Shown piece after piece: positions 1-10,854 of a stretch of 64,000 nt of DNA (the first letter of the stretch is position 1; each line of letters opens with the position of its first letter). Source of the stretch: Vandiemenella viatica (taxonomy: Eukaryota > Arthropoda > Insecta > Orthoptera > Morabidae); assembly GCA_031002005.1 (NCBI GenBank), contig CM061921.1, positions 170,632,935 to 170,696,934 of the forward strand, written 5' to 3'. The translations under genes and the position numbers were made by a program. The notes beneath the pieces were generated by a model. It did not search any database and was not told the origin of the DNA. It was given only the letters and a program-made list of their open reading frames with translations.

Positions 1-74
1 CACCACCTGCAGAAGTGTCTGATCGGAGAGATGTTAGTAATTCCAGTCACCATAACGATATTTAAAATCACCTG

Positions 75-311
75 AAAAACGGTTCTAAGCATACAAAAGA
101 AATTGTAAGTCTTCTGAAGGATTACACAGTAAAGTTAGGGCACGGAGGAGAGCGCATTTTACGAGTTCAGGTTCAGTGCAAAAATTGGGCAAAATTTATA
201 ATTAGCAAACAAGAAATTATTCAAGGCGATTTCGTTCCTGAATCATTCTTCAAAATAGAAAATGGTAAGTGTATTTTATCTATGCCAAATAATACAGAGA
301 ACAGTGTTTAA
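75..311 (+). pseudogene. LTR-retrotransposon pol fragment (linker after protease)
   Basis: One frame stays open for about 78 codons and ends at TAA 309-311. The encoded stretch contains a region like VQCKNWAKF followed by EIIQGDFVPESFFKIENGK and an Asn/Thr-rich end. This pattern resembles the segment between protease and reverse transcriptase in insect Gypsy-type elements. No protease or reverse-transcriptase motif is present, and the left part runs off the window, so it is a fragment at best. The family resemblance is from memory and modest. Confidence 0.35.
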
Positions 312-380
312 TGTTAATATAATATAATGTGCTTACGGGATTAATGATACATTGAAATATTCCTACTTCTTCTTCTTCCC

Positions 381-412
381 GACGTTTCGACCAGGATTTA
401 GGTCTCCATCAG
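381..412 (-). ncRNA. Hammerhead-ribozyme-like motif at PLE 3' end
   Basis: On the minus strand the order is CTGATGGA, a 4-bp stem GACC/GGTC closing an 8-nt loop, then GAAAC and GTC. This matches the hammerhead core (CUGAUGA, stem II, GAAA, cleavage-site UH), with G in place of A after CUGAUG and one extra base. Penelope-like elements are known to carry hammerhead motifs, and this one lies about 200 bp downstream of the PLE endonuclease on the same strand. I could not pair a good stem I, so cleavage activity is doubtful. Confidence 0.5.
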
Positions 413-1180
413 GTGCCGTCCACCGAATCTGCTACAGCCTGTGCGTGGAGACTCTGCTGGAGACTGGCGTGCTGGTTGTTTACGTATTTGTATTGTTGAT
501 TGTTTGACAATGTCGATTACCCAGAGATATGCTTTTAACGATTTAATATCTGTGGGTCCAGAGTTAATTATTTATCCACCACACATTTCTAAGCCTTGCT
601 TAGACCATAACCACCTTCTTTGTTGAGGTTGTTAGGCTGTTTGTGTATTTCAATAGCCTCTCGTACTTTTCTTTTAGGAAAACCTTTGGTAAGCACTCTT
701 GTATTTTCCCACAGTATTTCATTTTATTTTCTATCTGGTGTTCGGCAATAGCTGATTTCGTGGAATGCCTCTGACGAGTGTGACTCTTATGTTCACGTAT
801 CCTCACGGCTACGGCTCGTTCGGTTTTCGCCTATATATACCTTTCCGCAATTACGAGGTACTTCATAAATACCGCTGCTTTGTAAGGGAGACCTTCAATT
901 TTTGACCGTTCGCAGTTTTTCTTTCACTTTGTTTCCACTTCTAAATATGGGTAGAATATTAGATTTCATTAAAATTCTCCCAATTTTCTCAGAGACACCT
1001 TTCACGTATGGCAGCACGGCTTTTTGTTTCTGGTCTTCACAGTTTTTCTTCTGCTTAGTTGTCATTGCCTTTATTATCATATTAGACCCATAGCCTCTAC
1101 CTTCGAGCACTCGTTTAAGATCTTTTTCGTTCATTAGATGTTCCTCGTCCGCGATTCTTTGTGCCCTGCAGAACAGCGTT

Positions 1181-1445
1181 TCAATCAAGGTTCATTTTTG
1201 TGATGGGTGTTGATATGATACAGCGTGGAGGTACCTGTCTGTATGGGTTGGTTTTCTGAATACCGTGTGTCCAAGCCTTCCTGCTGAGTGCCATTCCATG
1301 TTCAGACAGCTAACAAGTTCTTTAGTTGTTTTAATCAAGGTTCGTTTTTGTGATGGGTGATGATGTGATAAAGCGTGGAGGTACCTGTCTGTATGGGTTA
1401 GTTTCCTGAATACCGTGTGTCCAAGCCTGCCTCCTGAGCGATTTT
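1181..1445 (-). repeat. In-frame 150-bp tandem duplication inside PLE RT
   Basis: The plus-strand text beginning TCAATCAAGGTTC at 1181 recurs at 1331, a period of 150 bp (50 codons). Each unit encodes GRLGHTVFRK, THTDRYLHA and HPSQK on the minus strand. Both units lie in one 100-residue open frame (1192-1494), so the duplication kept the reading frame. The downstream unit also carries KELVSCLNMEWHS. Confidence 0.85.
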
Positions 1446-2132
1446 TCACTAAAACATCTAGGAAAGCCAGCTGACCGTTCTTTTCGCGCTCCATTGTAAA
1501 CTTGATTTTTGGATGGATACTATTTATGTGATCGAAGAACTTTCAAATCTTCTTCCCCATGAGACAATATCACAAAAGTATCGTCTACATATCTTAGCCA
1601 AAGAGATGGTTCTTTGTTGCAGTCTCGATGGCTTTCTTATCAAATTTTTCCATAAACAAGTCTGTTATGGTGGGCGACAGAGAATTCCCCTTTGGCACTC
1701 CTTCTTGTTGTTCGTAAAATTCGATGTTCTACTGAAAGTAGGTAGAGGTCAGACAATTTGTGAAGAAGGAATTCCATTTCAAAGTGAATTCTATACCTAT
1801 TATTTCAATCACTTCGTTCAGAGGTATGTTAGTGAACAATAACATAATGTCAAAACTTATTAACAAGTCTTATTATCTACTTAATTTTTTCGACAAAGTG
1901 CGATGAATTTTTTATATAAGTCTCTGTACATCCCACCAGTGGTTCTAAGTTTTTGGCTAGGAATTTAAATAACCCAAATATAGGTGAATTTATGCACTCA
2001 CAATAGGTCGGAGACGCACCACGGATTTGTGGATTTTATGCAGGCCTTAGAGGAGAGGGGTAACTGGAGTTCCACTTAGTATATTTCGGTTCACTGTCCA
2101 TTCGAAGACCCGAGATCAAACATTATAAGACA

Positions 2133-2350
2133 GACTAAAGAACTTGTTAGGCGTCTGAACATGGAATGGTACTCAGCAGGAAGGCTTGGACACACGGTAT
2201 TCAGAAAACCAACCCATACAGACAGGTACCTCCACGCTTTATCACATCATCACCCATCACAAAAACGAACCTTGATTAAAACGCTGTTCTGCAGGGAACG
2301 AAGAACATCTAATGAACGAAAAAGAAGATCTTAAACGAGTGCTCAAAGGT
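2133..2350 (+). pseudogene. Inverted partial copy of the same PLE
   Basis: The plus-strand sequence repeats the thumb region of the PLE at 1100-1340, in opposite orientation. It encodes TKELVRRLNMEWYSAGRLGH, THTDRYLHALSHHHPSQK and a LFCRER stretch. It includes the junction peptide KELV..LNMEW, which in the main copy exists only because of the 150-bp duplication. The source element therefore already carried the duplication. Tandem or inverted partial copies are usual for PLEs. Confidence 0.8.
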
Positions 2351-2351
2351 A

Positions 2352-2757
2352 GAAACATATTACGAAAACGTAAATTTACCCCCATCTTACACAGACTACT
2401 ATACTGTACGCCCTTGTATTAAAACAATACATTCATATATTGCTTAAGTTGTAAAATTATTATTATTATTTAAATGTCTGATGAAGTGGGACCTCACACA
2501 TGCCCCCACTTAACAATAAATCAGCATATGTTTTTATTCAAAAAAATTGATTTCTTGTTGTAAAGTACAACACGATCATCAGACATTTCTCCTTTACAAT
2601 CATTTTTTGATCACTTTTGTCTCCTCACACACATCAAAATTAACTCATCGTCACTGTCAGATTATCAATTTATTGTTCACTTATTAACACAAGTCACTTT
2701 TCATTTCACCTTATCATCTCTGATTTTATACAATTTAAGATCCGCTACATTACGTAG
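2352..2757. other. AT-rich spacer
   Basis: Low-complexity, T-rich sequence with a short (TTA)n run near 2455-2472. I see no gene or element boundary that I can defend. Confidence 0.5.
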
Positions 2758-3027
2758 TCAAAATTTCCTTCCCGATTTAGGGTAAACTATCCAATATACA
2801 TTTTTATGTGACTTCCCGTCTACCCTAAACGGCCCATGATAAATGTCGAAGAACTTTCTTATTTCCGAGTTTATTTGACTTGATCGCTCTTGCGTCTTTA
2901 CCAAAACCAGATCATTCAGACTAAACTCAAGGGGTTTTCTTCTACGGTCATGCCTTTTCCTTCTTTCCTCTGCTTTTTCCTTCATTCTCTCATAACGTTC
3001 TGTTTTTTTTTCTTTCTTTTCTTCCAA
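2758..3027 (-). pseudogene. Gypsy-type integrase C-terminal domain fragment
   Basis: An 89-residue minus-strand frame starts with a Lys/Glu/Arg-rich helix (about residues 1-30). It continues with PLEFSLNDLVLVKTQERSS, then IRKFFDIYHGPFRV and a YPKSGRKF end. This is the pattern of the Gypsy/retroviral integrase C-terminus, where a charged helix leads into an SH3-like fold (F..GD.VLVK, then Y.GPF.V). The zinc-binding and catalytic integrase domains are missing upstream. It sits 565 bp past a gag fragment on the same strand, which suggests one element that lost most of pol. Confidence 0.75.
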
Positions 3028-3591
3028 TCTTTTGAAATTTCTTCTTGCAATAAGTCCTATTCACCTTCTCCGCGAGACCATTCTAAGAATTCCATTTTAC
3101 TTCCATCGCTTAGATATAACTGGCGTAAATGCATATTTCTGTTGTTATGGTGGCTATCATATAAACTCCATTCATCACCACTATTTCCTTTCATTCTCTC
3201 TACTCCTTCCTCGTGATCAAACATACAGCTTAATACCTCAGTTTCTTTATCTTTCTCAGTTGAACTCGTACTTTGTAACTTATTATCAAAAACTTAAATA
3301 TTTTTAACTTCTGGCACAACATTTTCTTCTTCATCAATACCGCAGTATTTACTCAAAATAAAAATCTTATTCCTTCTTCCTAATCATCTCTTAATAATCC
3401 ATTTTCATCTTCTTCTTCACATTCGTCGTCGGTTTTGTTACTATTATCTTCATCGCTGCACAAATTCAAATTCTCCCCTTCTTCACTGTCATCAGAACCA
3501 TCGCTATCTTATGATACACTCTCAAATTCTTCTTTTTCAATTCCTCTTGGTATATGCTCATCTGTTAAAATGCTTTCCTCTTCAGGAATAG

Positions 3592-4011
3592 TCACAAAAA
3601 CTCTTCATAATCTTCAAAATCTTCACAATTCTCATAACTCCACGCAAATGCATCTCCTCGCATCATGCTTTTGACATATCTTATTTTATCGGTATCCGAC
3701 CATTCACGTGGCAATCCACTTTTATAAACTCTGACAAATTCCATTGCATGTACACCTTTTTCAGGATCAAACTTCACTTCTGGTAATTTAAATTGGCTGG
3801 TGATAAAGTTGCCTCCACCCAGAGTAGCAAAACCTCGCCATTCTACCTCCTCAACTCTCTGGTTCAGCTGGGCTACCTCTTCTCGCACATCATCGTTGAC
3901 AATATACATCTGGCTAGCTACTTCTGCAATTTTACATGTCACGTCTTTGTATTCCTTATCCATGACCATTAATCTATGAACCAAAGCATACAGAAGAAGA
4001 AACACCAACAT
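3592..4011 (-). pseudogene. Gypsy-type gag (capsid) fragment
   Basis: The frame encodes a coiled-coil-like N-terminal part (VREEVAQLNQRVEEVEW). A capsid-type region follows: FKLPEVKFDPEKGVHAMEFV, then WSDTDKIRYVKSMMRGDAFAW and a Glu/Asp-rich end. The motif of a target sequence, a regular spacing to W, and KI...MRGDA..W is typical of insect Ty3/Gypsy capsid proteins. The start Met is arbitrary because the frame is open-ended. Past the gag end, the minus strand at 3590-3400 is very acidic and broken. The gag and the integrase tail at 2758-3027 would normally be several kilobases apart. Confidence 0.7.
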
Positions 4012-4069
4012 CCACAGTTAATGCACAGATTCCAACATTAAGTGAATAATAGAAAGAAGCTATACTTGG

Positions 4070-5090
4070 GAAGTACCATGATAATCCTTTATCTGGGCAC
4101 CAGTGTATAGTCAAAACTTGTGGGCGAATTAGAAGATATGTTCAGTGGCCAGGAATGAAGTCCTATATAGTAAAGTACATTAAACAACGTGATTGTTGTC
4201 AGAAAAACAAACACACGCTGCACCATATAAAAATGCCTGTAGAGCTTACAAAAACACCCGAGCATGTATTTTAACGTTGTGCTATGGATATTGTTTGCCC
4301 GTTTCCTTTAAGCAATTATGGGAACAAAAATATTTCAACATTCCAGGACCAATTTACAAACTTTATCGAAGCCATTCCGATATCCTGACACGATGCTGAT
4401 ACAGTGGCTCGAGCATTAGTGACAGAAGTAATCTTATGCTTCGGGGCGCCTATTTTCTGTTATCAGATCAAGGTTCCTGCTTCATCGGTAAAACATTGCA
4501 ACGGATATGTAAATTACTAAAGATCGATAAGATCTAGACCAGAGGATATCATGTGGAGGCTAATTTTATTGACTGAGCGCAACGTAGTCTTAAAGAATAC
4601 TTGCGACACTATATTGATAAGAATCAGAACACATGGGATGATTGATAACCTTATTTTGTCTCTGTCTATAACACCTGAATTCATAGTGCCACAGGATACA
4701 CAACACATGATTTAATGTTGGGTAGAATCCCAAACATACCAGAAATACTGCAGAGTGATCCTAAAGAGATTCGTTATTTGTATGATGACTATGCTGATGA
4801 ACTGAAAGCCATACAGAACCTACACAAGCAAGCTAGAGAGATAAATCAAGGACTTAAAGAAAAAATAAAGAATATTACGATATGACACAAAATCCTCGAG
4901 ACTTTAAGGTTGGGAGCAAGATTATATTAAAAGATGAATCTGATCGCAGGTGTAGATCGCAAAAACTTAACAATAATTACAGAGGACCTTTTGTGATTGC
5001 GAAACGAGATTTAAATGTAACAATTCAGTTAGGTCAATATTAACGATTCACAGTTCATACAAATAGATTAAAGCGATACCACTGAGTAAT
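4070..5090 (+). pseudogene. Errantivirus-like integrase remnant of an endogenous retrovirus
   Basis: Translating in three frames gives an integrase in order. First is an HHCC-type zinc-binding region (PLSGH, then CCQKNK, near 4080-4210). A catalytic-core segment follows around 4270-4480 (AMDIVCPF, SNYG, FTNFIEAIPI, LLSDQGS). A C-terminal part around 4715-5085 contains SDPKEIRYLYDDYADELK and NYRGPFVIAKR. Many stops and shifts break it, so no intact product exists. The order integrase then env-like region, on one strand, marks this as the 3' half of a Gypsy-clade endogenous retrovirus. Its orientation is opposite to the gag and integrase scraps at 2758-4011, so it is a different insertion. Confidence 0.75.
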
Positions 5091-5557
5091 TTAGAATAAT
5101 ATTTATAAAATAAGTCAGCCAGTAGTTATAACACATCATAAAATATATTTAAAGTCGGTTACGGTACATTTAAATTAGGTATATAAACGAGAGAACCGCA
5201 TTCAAAACAAGTAAACACAACGCACATGGGGCGCTCTGTTTGTAAACACAGAGCACATGGCGTGACCACGTGTCGAAGCTCCTGATTATCCCACATAACG
5301 CGATAAGCCAGCAATTCAAAATGGCTACCATAGGTCACTGTCACAGCCTTGTCACCCACGCTAGATAAGGCCAGCTGTGGGCCTCGCCCATACGTGCACT
5401 GTGGCCTTTTAACACGTACACGTGGAGGCGCTTTAAATCGATGCCTAGCGCAGTTGATAGTAACAATACAACATTTTTACGTTTATTATTAGAATTACGC
5501 ACTTTGTTTTCGAGATTACAACAATACACCTTACTAACATTTAATTTTGCTTTCCAG
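5091..5557 (+). other. Pol-env spacer with splice acceptor
   Basis: No coding signal is visible. The stretch ends in a pyrimidine-rich tract and TTTCCAG at about 5551-5557, directly before an ATG. This fits the acceptor used to make a spliced env message in errantiviruses. That role is inferred from position. Confidence 0.4.
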
Positions 5558-7490
5558 ATGACATTACTGCCCAGCCTTCTGATGATAATCCGCACCAGCC
5601 TAGCTACGCAAGATTTTGCGATTGAAAAGTTTAGTTAAGTCTGGGATTGTATTTTGATTACATAGTCGGTCAAAAATTTACATACTAACCTGAAGGATTG
5701 TTTCATATGTGAATTTGAAGAAATTAGAAGTCGCTTGTTAAAATTTTGAAGATTAGGCATTTCGATCTATCGTTTTTGCGAACATAAATTAATCGAAGTG
5801 AATGTAGCAACACATGAATGTGATGAGATGTCGCAAGAAATACTCTGGCATATTAACAAATTAAAAGTCTAAAAGTTTAATTGGACAGATTACAAAACAT
5901 GACTCACCTAGAAAGAAAAAAGTTGTTTTCGGATTCGTAGGCCAGGTTACTAGTTTCCTTTTTGGCACGCTTGATTTACAAGATGCAAAGTACTGCAGAT
6001 GTAAGATAGATATCCTTCAAAACGAACAACATACATTGTTGAAATTGTTCAAAGAACAGCTAAGTGTGTTTAAGAAATCTTTGACTGAAATCAATTATAC
6101 ATTATCGAGTGTGAACGGAAATCAAGATGTTTTGGTTTTGGGGATGAAAAAGATACAAAACTTTGTACAAGAATTTTCAAATCATAAAGACCATTCCAAT
6201 CGAAAATTAACCATCTACCTTTATATTTGAATTGCAAAGACAATATAATTTAGTTATCTCAGCCATTGTAAACGCACAGTATGGAATTCTACAACCTCTC
6301 ATCATTAATCCATCACAAGTTGTTAGTTATCTAAATTTAATCAGAGATGATATCAATGATAAACTATTTCCTGTGCCACTTACAGAAGAAAATGGCTTAA
6401 TTCCTAATGTAACTCTCACAAATAACAATCAATTTAAGATTTACAGAATCCTCCTACTACCCATTGCAGTTGGTAATAATTATAATTATTTGTTCATCTT
6501 CCCAGAAAAGGTTCTTTGATTATTGATGATTCTCGCAGATTATATGCTAAAGTAAATCATGATGAATATAAAATATAAACAGTTCTTAAGGTGATCTTAG
6601 TACTTGTAAATAAAATTTTGTACTATCAGCCTTCTATGAAAATGCTCCATGTGAAGTCAAGTTATTGCAGCCAGTCAGAACAATCCACAGTGATTGTACA
6701 AGAAAATTAGTCTCTGTAAATGAGATTTTGTTTACTAAGCTAAACTATAATGAATGGTTATTCGTCGCTCCTAAGAAGGAGGGTCTGACGATTTTATGTG
6801 GTAAAAATCAGTCGACGGATGCTATTTTCATGGGAACTGATAAGCTGAGGTTTTTTCAGAGATGCAGAGGATATGGAGCAAAAATCTTGAATTGAATCAC
6901 AGCAAACGATAGGAACTAATGTTACAAGTCCAGGCATTGTACCTGATCTGAATTTAGAAGTTGATTGTTGTATCATAAGCAAGGAAAAAACGTAATATTT
7001 CAGAATCAGTTAAATTTACCAATGAAAATTATTGTCAAAAATCTTGATGATTTACAGGTCGCAGGGTTCAAAATTGATCAGTTTCAAAATAAAAATGAAC
7101 AACAAAAGAGAAATTCCTTTAAAATTTATTCATTGTCACATTATTCGATCTCATCATATGTCTGTGTAATTCTAATCTTTTGCATAATAATGTATATGTA
7201 GACATTGTAGCTGTTTACGAAACTGTTTTAAATATTTTTGGCGTAATACCGCAGCTGAATGATGTAATCAAATTTGTATGAAAACCACAATTAAGAATCA
7301 ATCAACTGCTACATAACTATCTCGTATAAGGGGTCGTCGACCTATTCATATCAATAGTGATATAAAAAATAAACTTAATCGTGAAGATATTGTCGTGTTT
7401 GAAAGACCTCATCCACCTATAGAACAGAGACAGTACACCGATTCCGACCAGGTATCAGTTATCTCTAGTTTTAATCGGAGGTAAATATCT
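5558..7490 (+). pseudogene. Env-like (baculovirus F-type) remnant of an endogenous retrovirus
   Basis: Five broken frames (5558-5638, about 5920-6230, 6232-6519, 6665-6895, 6965-7201) lie in order downstream of the integrase. The first begins at the acceptor and is hydrophobic, like a signal peptide. The segment near 5925-6000 has the Phe/Gly-rich pattern that follows the cleavage site in F-type envelope proteins, and a coiled-coil-like region comes next. The piece ending at 7201 finishes with a hydrophobic stretch (VCVILIFCIIMYM) fitting a membrane anchor, and a short polar tail may reach about 7490. Stops and shifts separate all pieces, so it is dead. Assignment to the F-like envelope group is by pattern only. 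Confidence 0.6.
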
Positions 7491-7584
7491 TGATGATTTC
7501 ATATATGTATTTCTTTCAAATGTGTATTTAGTCAAAGTAAGGTTGAATTGAATGTGGTAGTTGTAGAAATTCCATCCTAGTAAC

Positions 7585-8699
7585 CAGTGGCGGCTGGTGG
7601 GTTATCAAACTGGTGGTGCACCACAAAACTTGACACAATCGATAAGACGTGATAAAATATACCTGTTTTTATCAACTTGTTCATTATACTTTTGGATATT
7701 GCTTCTATACACAGAATCTAGCTGATTACGAATGTCGACCGTGCCTAACACAGACAAACTCATTACATTTTGTAGGTGTACTTGTGAAGAATCATGTTTT
7801 TTTATTTTTTCACTCAAATGCGTCAAATCCTTGATTCCTGTTTCTGTCCAAATCGATTCTCCGCCAAAAATAATGCAAGGAAAACAAAAGAATGCATTAA
7901 GACGCTCACATCCACACAACCATTTCTTTCTATTATACATTTCACTTTTAAAACTTCGTGTAAATGCTTTATTTTTCGATTTGCACTCTTGTTTTAAATT
8001 TAAAAAGGGTCGTGGCGGTCCGGCCAATTTTATGTTCACTTTATTTTGAAAAGTTCTGTTATTTTCTTTAATATAATCAATTTTTATGCTCATTTTCACT
8101 AACACCATACACAGTATAGAATAAAAGTTCTCGAAAAAAATCGAAACAAAAACTAAAAACAATTATTTACGGTAATATAAATAAACAATTATTAGCGCGT
8201 CACACATACAGTGAAACTATACTGATAGTCTAATAACGAGATGTCAATCATAGCTGCCGTCGCCTCGCGCGCGCCCATGCCAGCCAGCCAATTCGTCAAA
8301 CATCGGGTGCTCTCGGCAATCCTCGGTTCGCACGTGCGGCGCTCGACAACCGACTCATAACTCGGTACGTTTCTATGAACTATCTTTTGTTTCACGCGTC
8401 AGGCGTATTAACTCGTACACCTACAAGTTGTATTAGCAGTCCTCGTGCACTCGCCGAAGCGCACGAGAATTTGTCTTTACAGGAAAATAAGTCTTAATAG
8501 TTTAGTAAAGCGCTCAAACTGTTTCACCATAATTGGAGATTTAATTTTTTATACGTTTTTGTTTTTGTATGTTTAAAAATAAATATTAAAATGGTAATAT
8601 AAAAATAAATATGAAGTAGGTACTTAATATTTTGTCATTTTTAAATCTTTTGGATTGGTGGTTCAGCGCACGAGCGCACTTAAGGTACAGCCGCCACTG
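7585..8699 (-). mobile_element. Internally deleted hAT element with 8-bp target duplication
   Basis: The ends are perfect 12-bp inverted repeats: CAGTGGCGGCTG at 7585-7596 and CAGCCGCCACTG at 8688-8699. They are flanked by an identical 8-bp duplication, CTAGTAAC, at 7577-7584 and 8700-8707, which is the hallmark length for hAT. The element is 1115 bp. It carries only the N-terminal part of a transposase, which runs straight into the left end, so the catalytic part was deleted. It sits in the 3' region of the endogenous retrovirus and is therefore younger. Confidence 0.93.
7605..8162 (-). pseudogene. hAT transposase N-terminal part (TTF/ZMYM1-like zinc finger)
   Basis: The frame encodes NRTFQNKVNIKLAGPPRPF, then FTRSFKSEMYNRKKWLCGC, NAFFCFPCIIFGG and LTHLSEKIKKHDSSQVH, and finally NRYILSRLIDCVKFCG. 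This is the TTF-type zinc-finger region with paired Cys and His that precedes the RNase H-like core in ZMYM1-like hAT transposases. After about 185 residues the frame meets the terminal repeat. The RNase H core with the DDE residues and the C-terminal dimerisation region are absent. The first 20 or so residues (MFLVFVSIFFENFYSILCMV) look non-native, so the true start may be the Met of MSIKIDYIKENN. Confidence 0.85.
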
Positions 8700-8707
8700 C
8701 TAGTAAC

Positions 8708-9518
8708 TAAACATTGTAACCAGTAGAATTAGAAATATGTAAGAAATATGATAAGTATCCAGTCATTTTAAGAGAATTCTGTTATGTAGTTGACAGTTCC
8801 AGTAGTAATCAATAGTGCATCTAGTAAATTCTATATGTTAATGATTTGTTTAATATGTTTTTAAGCTCACCTGAGTGCATATTTTGTAGACCACCAGGTA
8901 AGAGTCTCACTGAGGGCTAAGGCCCTGGATTCCACTCTTCCCAAAGGTAGAGGTGTTTTATACTGAGGGATTTTAAGTTACAAAATATAGTATTTTTAAT
9001 CGGAGTTATTTTCTAAAGCCTGCAGGCAGGTAACTTAATTCCGTCCGATACTGCAGAGTTTCGAGGCTAGCAAAGCACTTTCCGTGGGAAACCAGTCTTA
9101 CACTCTACTAGCTCTAAAAGTACCTCATAAGGTTTAATGTACCAATTGTAGAGTCTCACGTGAAATCCCCTGTACCGACTCACGGCTCAGGAGCGGACTC
9201 CGGAGCATTTGCTCGACGAGTCTTCCGTCGCCTCTATGATTGAAAGCTTCGCAAGACTTCGTGCAGAACTTTATAGGTAAAGTCTAATGCATTATTTACC
9301 CCTCTGCTGGCTCAGAAAGATACTCTGAATGACGATATTTTATTAGTAATGTTCTGGAATTTCATTATATCTATTTTTCATGTATTATTTCCAGATATTT
9401 CATATGTTTGTCTATGTTCTTATATCCAGTGAATTTATCCCCATTGTACCAAGTTTTAGTAATTTTCACTGCTCGTATTAGGCCGATTCATACACTACAT
9501 ACACTATGCTCTTCGTTG
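8708..9518. other. Probable 3' region or LTR remnant of the endogenous retrovirus
   Basis: No coding signal. The sequence continues the tract interrupted by the hAT element, so it belonged next to the env region. It could include a 3' LTR, but no second copy of it exists in the window to define LTR borders. Confidence 0.3.
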
Positions 9519-9520
9519 TA

Positions 9521-10852
9521 CACTACAGTTTGTCAAAATTAAACACTTTTAGGAAATAGTCTGAATTACTCAAAATTGTGAGGACGTATAGAACAATGGA
9601 ACCATAATAAGTAATTAAAATTGCAGAGAATTGGCCTACATATAAGGTCAGCAGCGTCCTATTTTGTGTGACTGGACAGGTCACTGTTAAGTCGCGCTCA
9701 ATTTGCTGCAAAGCCGTTAAACAAGGAAGTGCCAGTAGGTCTTGTCGACGTCGAAGCTTGTGAGTGAGATCGAAAGTGGAAAAATCGTAGGGTTCCTGAA
9801 AACGGGGATGTCGTATTCTGACACCGCTGCTCATACAAGTCCCGCTTCAACGACAGTGTTGTGTATGTTGAAACAGTGGATGGAAGACTGTTGTACACAG
9901 CGACGAGTGATTACTCTACCATACAATATTACCACAGCGCAGGATGACCACCATCTTAGCCACATGACCGTCTCTGACAGAACAGCTTCATCCACAGTGC
10001 TGGTTCGACGTTGAAGCACGCAATGGATATGCACATGACTGCATCGACAGTTCGTTACGTTTGGCTGAAGGCTTGATTAGTGGCACGCATGCTTCAATTG
10101 ATCACAAACCACTTACGACTAAGACTACAGTGGACACGTTAAAGCCGTCACCGGGACTCTCAGTTGAAAATGTGTTGTTTTTGGAAGCGTTCCACTTCAT
10201 CTAGTCCTACAGAGACGGTTGCATAAGTGTCAGACGCTACGCAATCTGTCAGTCGGTATTGTTGAGCGGCATAACGGACAAACGTCTAGGGGTGCTATTG
10301 GCTATAAAATGCAATCTCACCTGCTTTATTATTAGCGCAATCTGAACAGCAATTGCTACATCAGGGAGGTTTTAGAGCCCGAGGCACTGTCTCTCCTGAA
10401 GGCAGCTTCACATGCCATATTTCAACAGGACAATGTCCGGCCACATGGGCGTGGAAAGTGTAAGCCTTCTTCGAGGAATGACAGATACCATTGCTTCTCT
10501 GATCAGCACGTTCGCCTGACATGTCAGCCGTCGAACATATCTAGGATATGGTTTTGAAGTTACTCGGAAATTGATCACTCTGATCCTGCTGCCGCTACTG
10601 TCGATGCTTTGTGGTCGCACCTACAATCCGTGTAGCAGTATGTTCCTCAGCAGCATAACCAGGTTCTGTTTGACTCCATCCCACGACGCATGTAGCTCGT
10701 GACAGCTTCACACCGTATTTGATTCTCATAGTCAAAGTGTATCGACAGTTTTACAATTCCAATCATTTGTGAATTATCATGTAACTAATCTGTGGAATAC
10801 ATTTCGTTGAAATGTCTTCTTCATGGTGTTTCAGTTCTCAGCAAAAGCAGTG
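9521..10852 (+). mobile_element. Decayed Tc1-like transposon
   Basis: CACTACAGTTTG after TA (9519-9520) and its rough inverse before TA (10853-10854) mark likely ends. The repeats are only partly matched. Inside, translated plus-strand frames show Tc1-type text: a helix-turn-helix start (IVGFLKTGMSYSDTAA, about 9790-9840) and TTAQDDHHLSHMTVSDRTAS (about 9940-9990). A GLVARM-like stretch lies near 10075, and QQDNVRPH-like text with the second catalytic Asp near 10420-10445. Stops and shifts are frequent throughout. The total length of 1.33 kb suits a Tc1 element. Confidence 0.75.
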
Positions 10853-10854
10853 TA

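Larger units (their letters stand above)
381..2050 (-). pseudogene. Penelope-like element, RT plus GIY-YIG, broken
   Basis: Read on the minus strand, this is a Penelope-like retroelement. A PLE-type N-terminal block (GLHKIHKS, then LRPIVSA) lies near 2040-1980, and FDIMLLFTNIPLNEV near 1850-1810. The RT motif GVPKGNSLSPTITDLFMEKF is near 1690-1635, and the catalytic YVDDTFVI box is near 1590. NGQLAFLDVLV follows at about 1480, then the thumb region with LGHTVFRK and THTDRYLHA. A GIY-YIG endonuclease ends the protein: GIYEVPRNCGKVYIG near 870-825, then RIREHKSHT near 805-780. PLEs prime at chromosomal breaks or nicks made by this endonuclease. The frame is broken by a stop before the GVPKG motif, a shift just before YVDD, and others before and within the endonuclease, so it is inactive. 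Confidence 0.85.

Noticed and set aside
7649..8049. Plus-strand frames within the hAT element
   Set aside because: They are shadows of the minus-strand zinc-finger transposase part.
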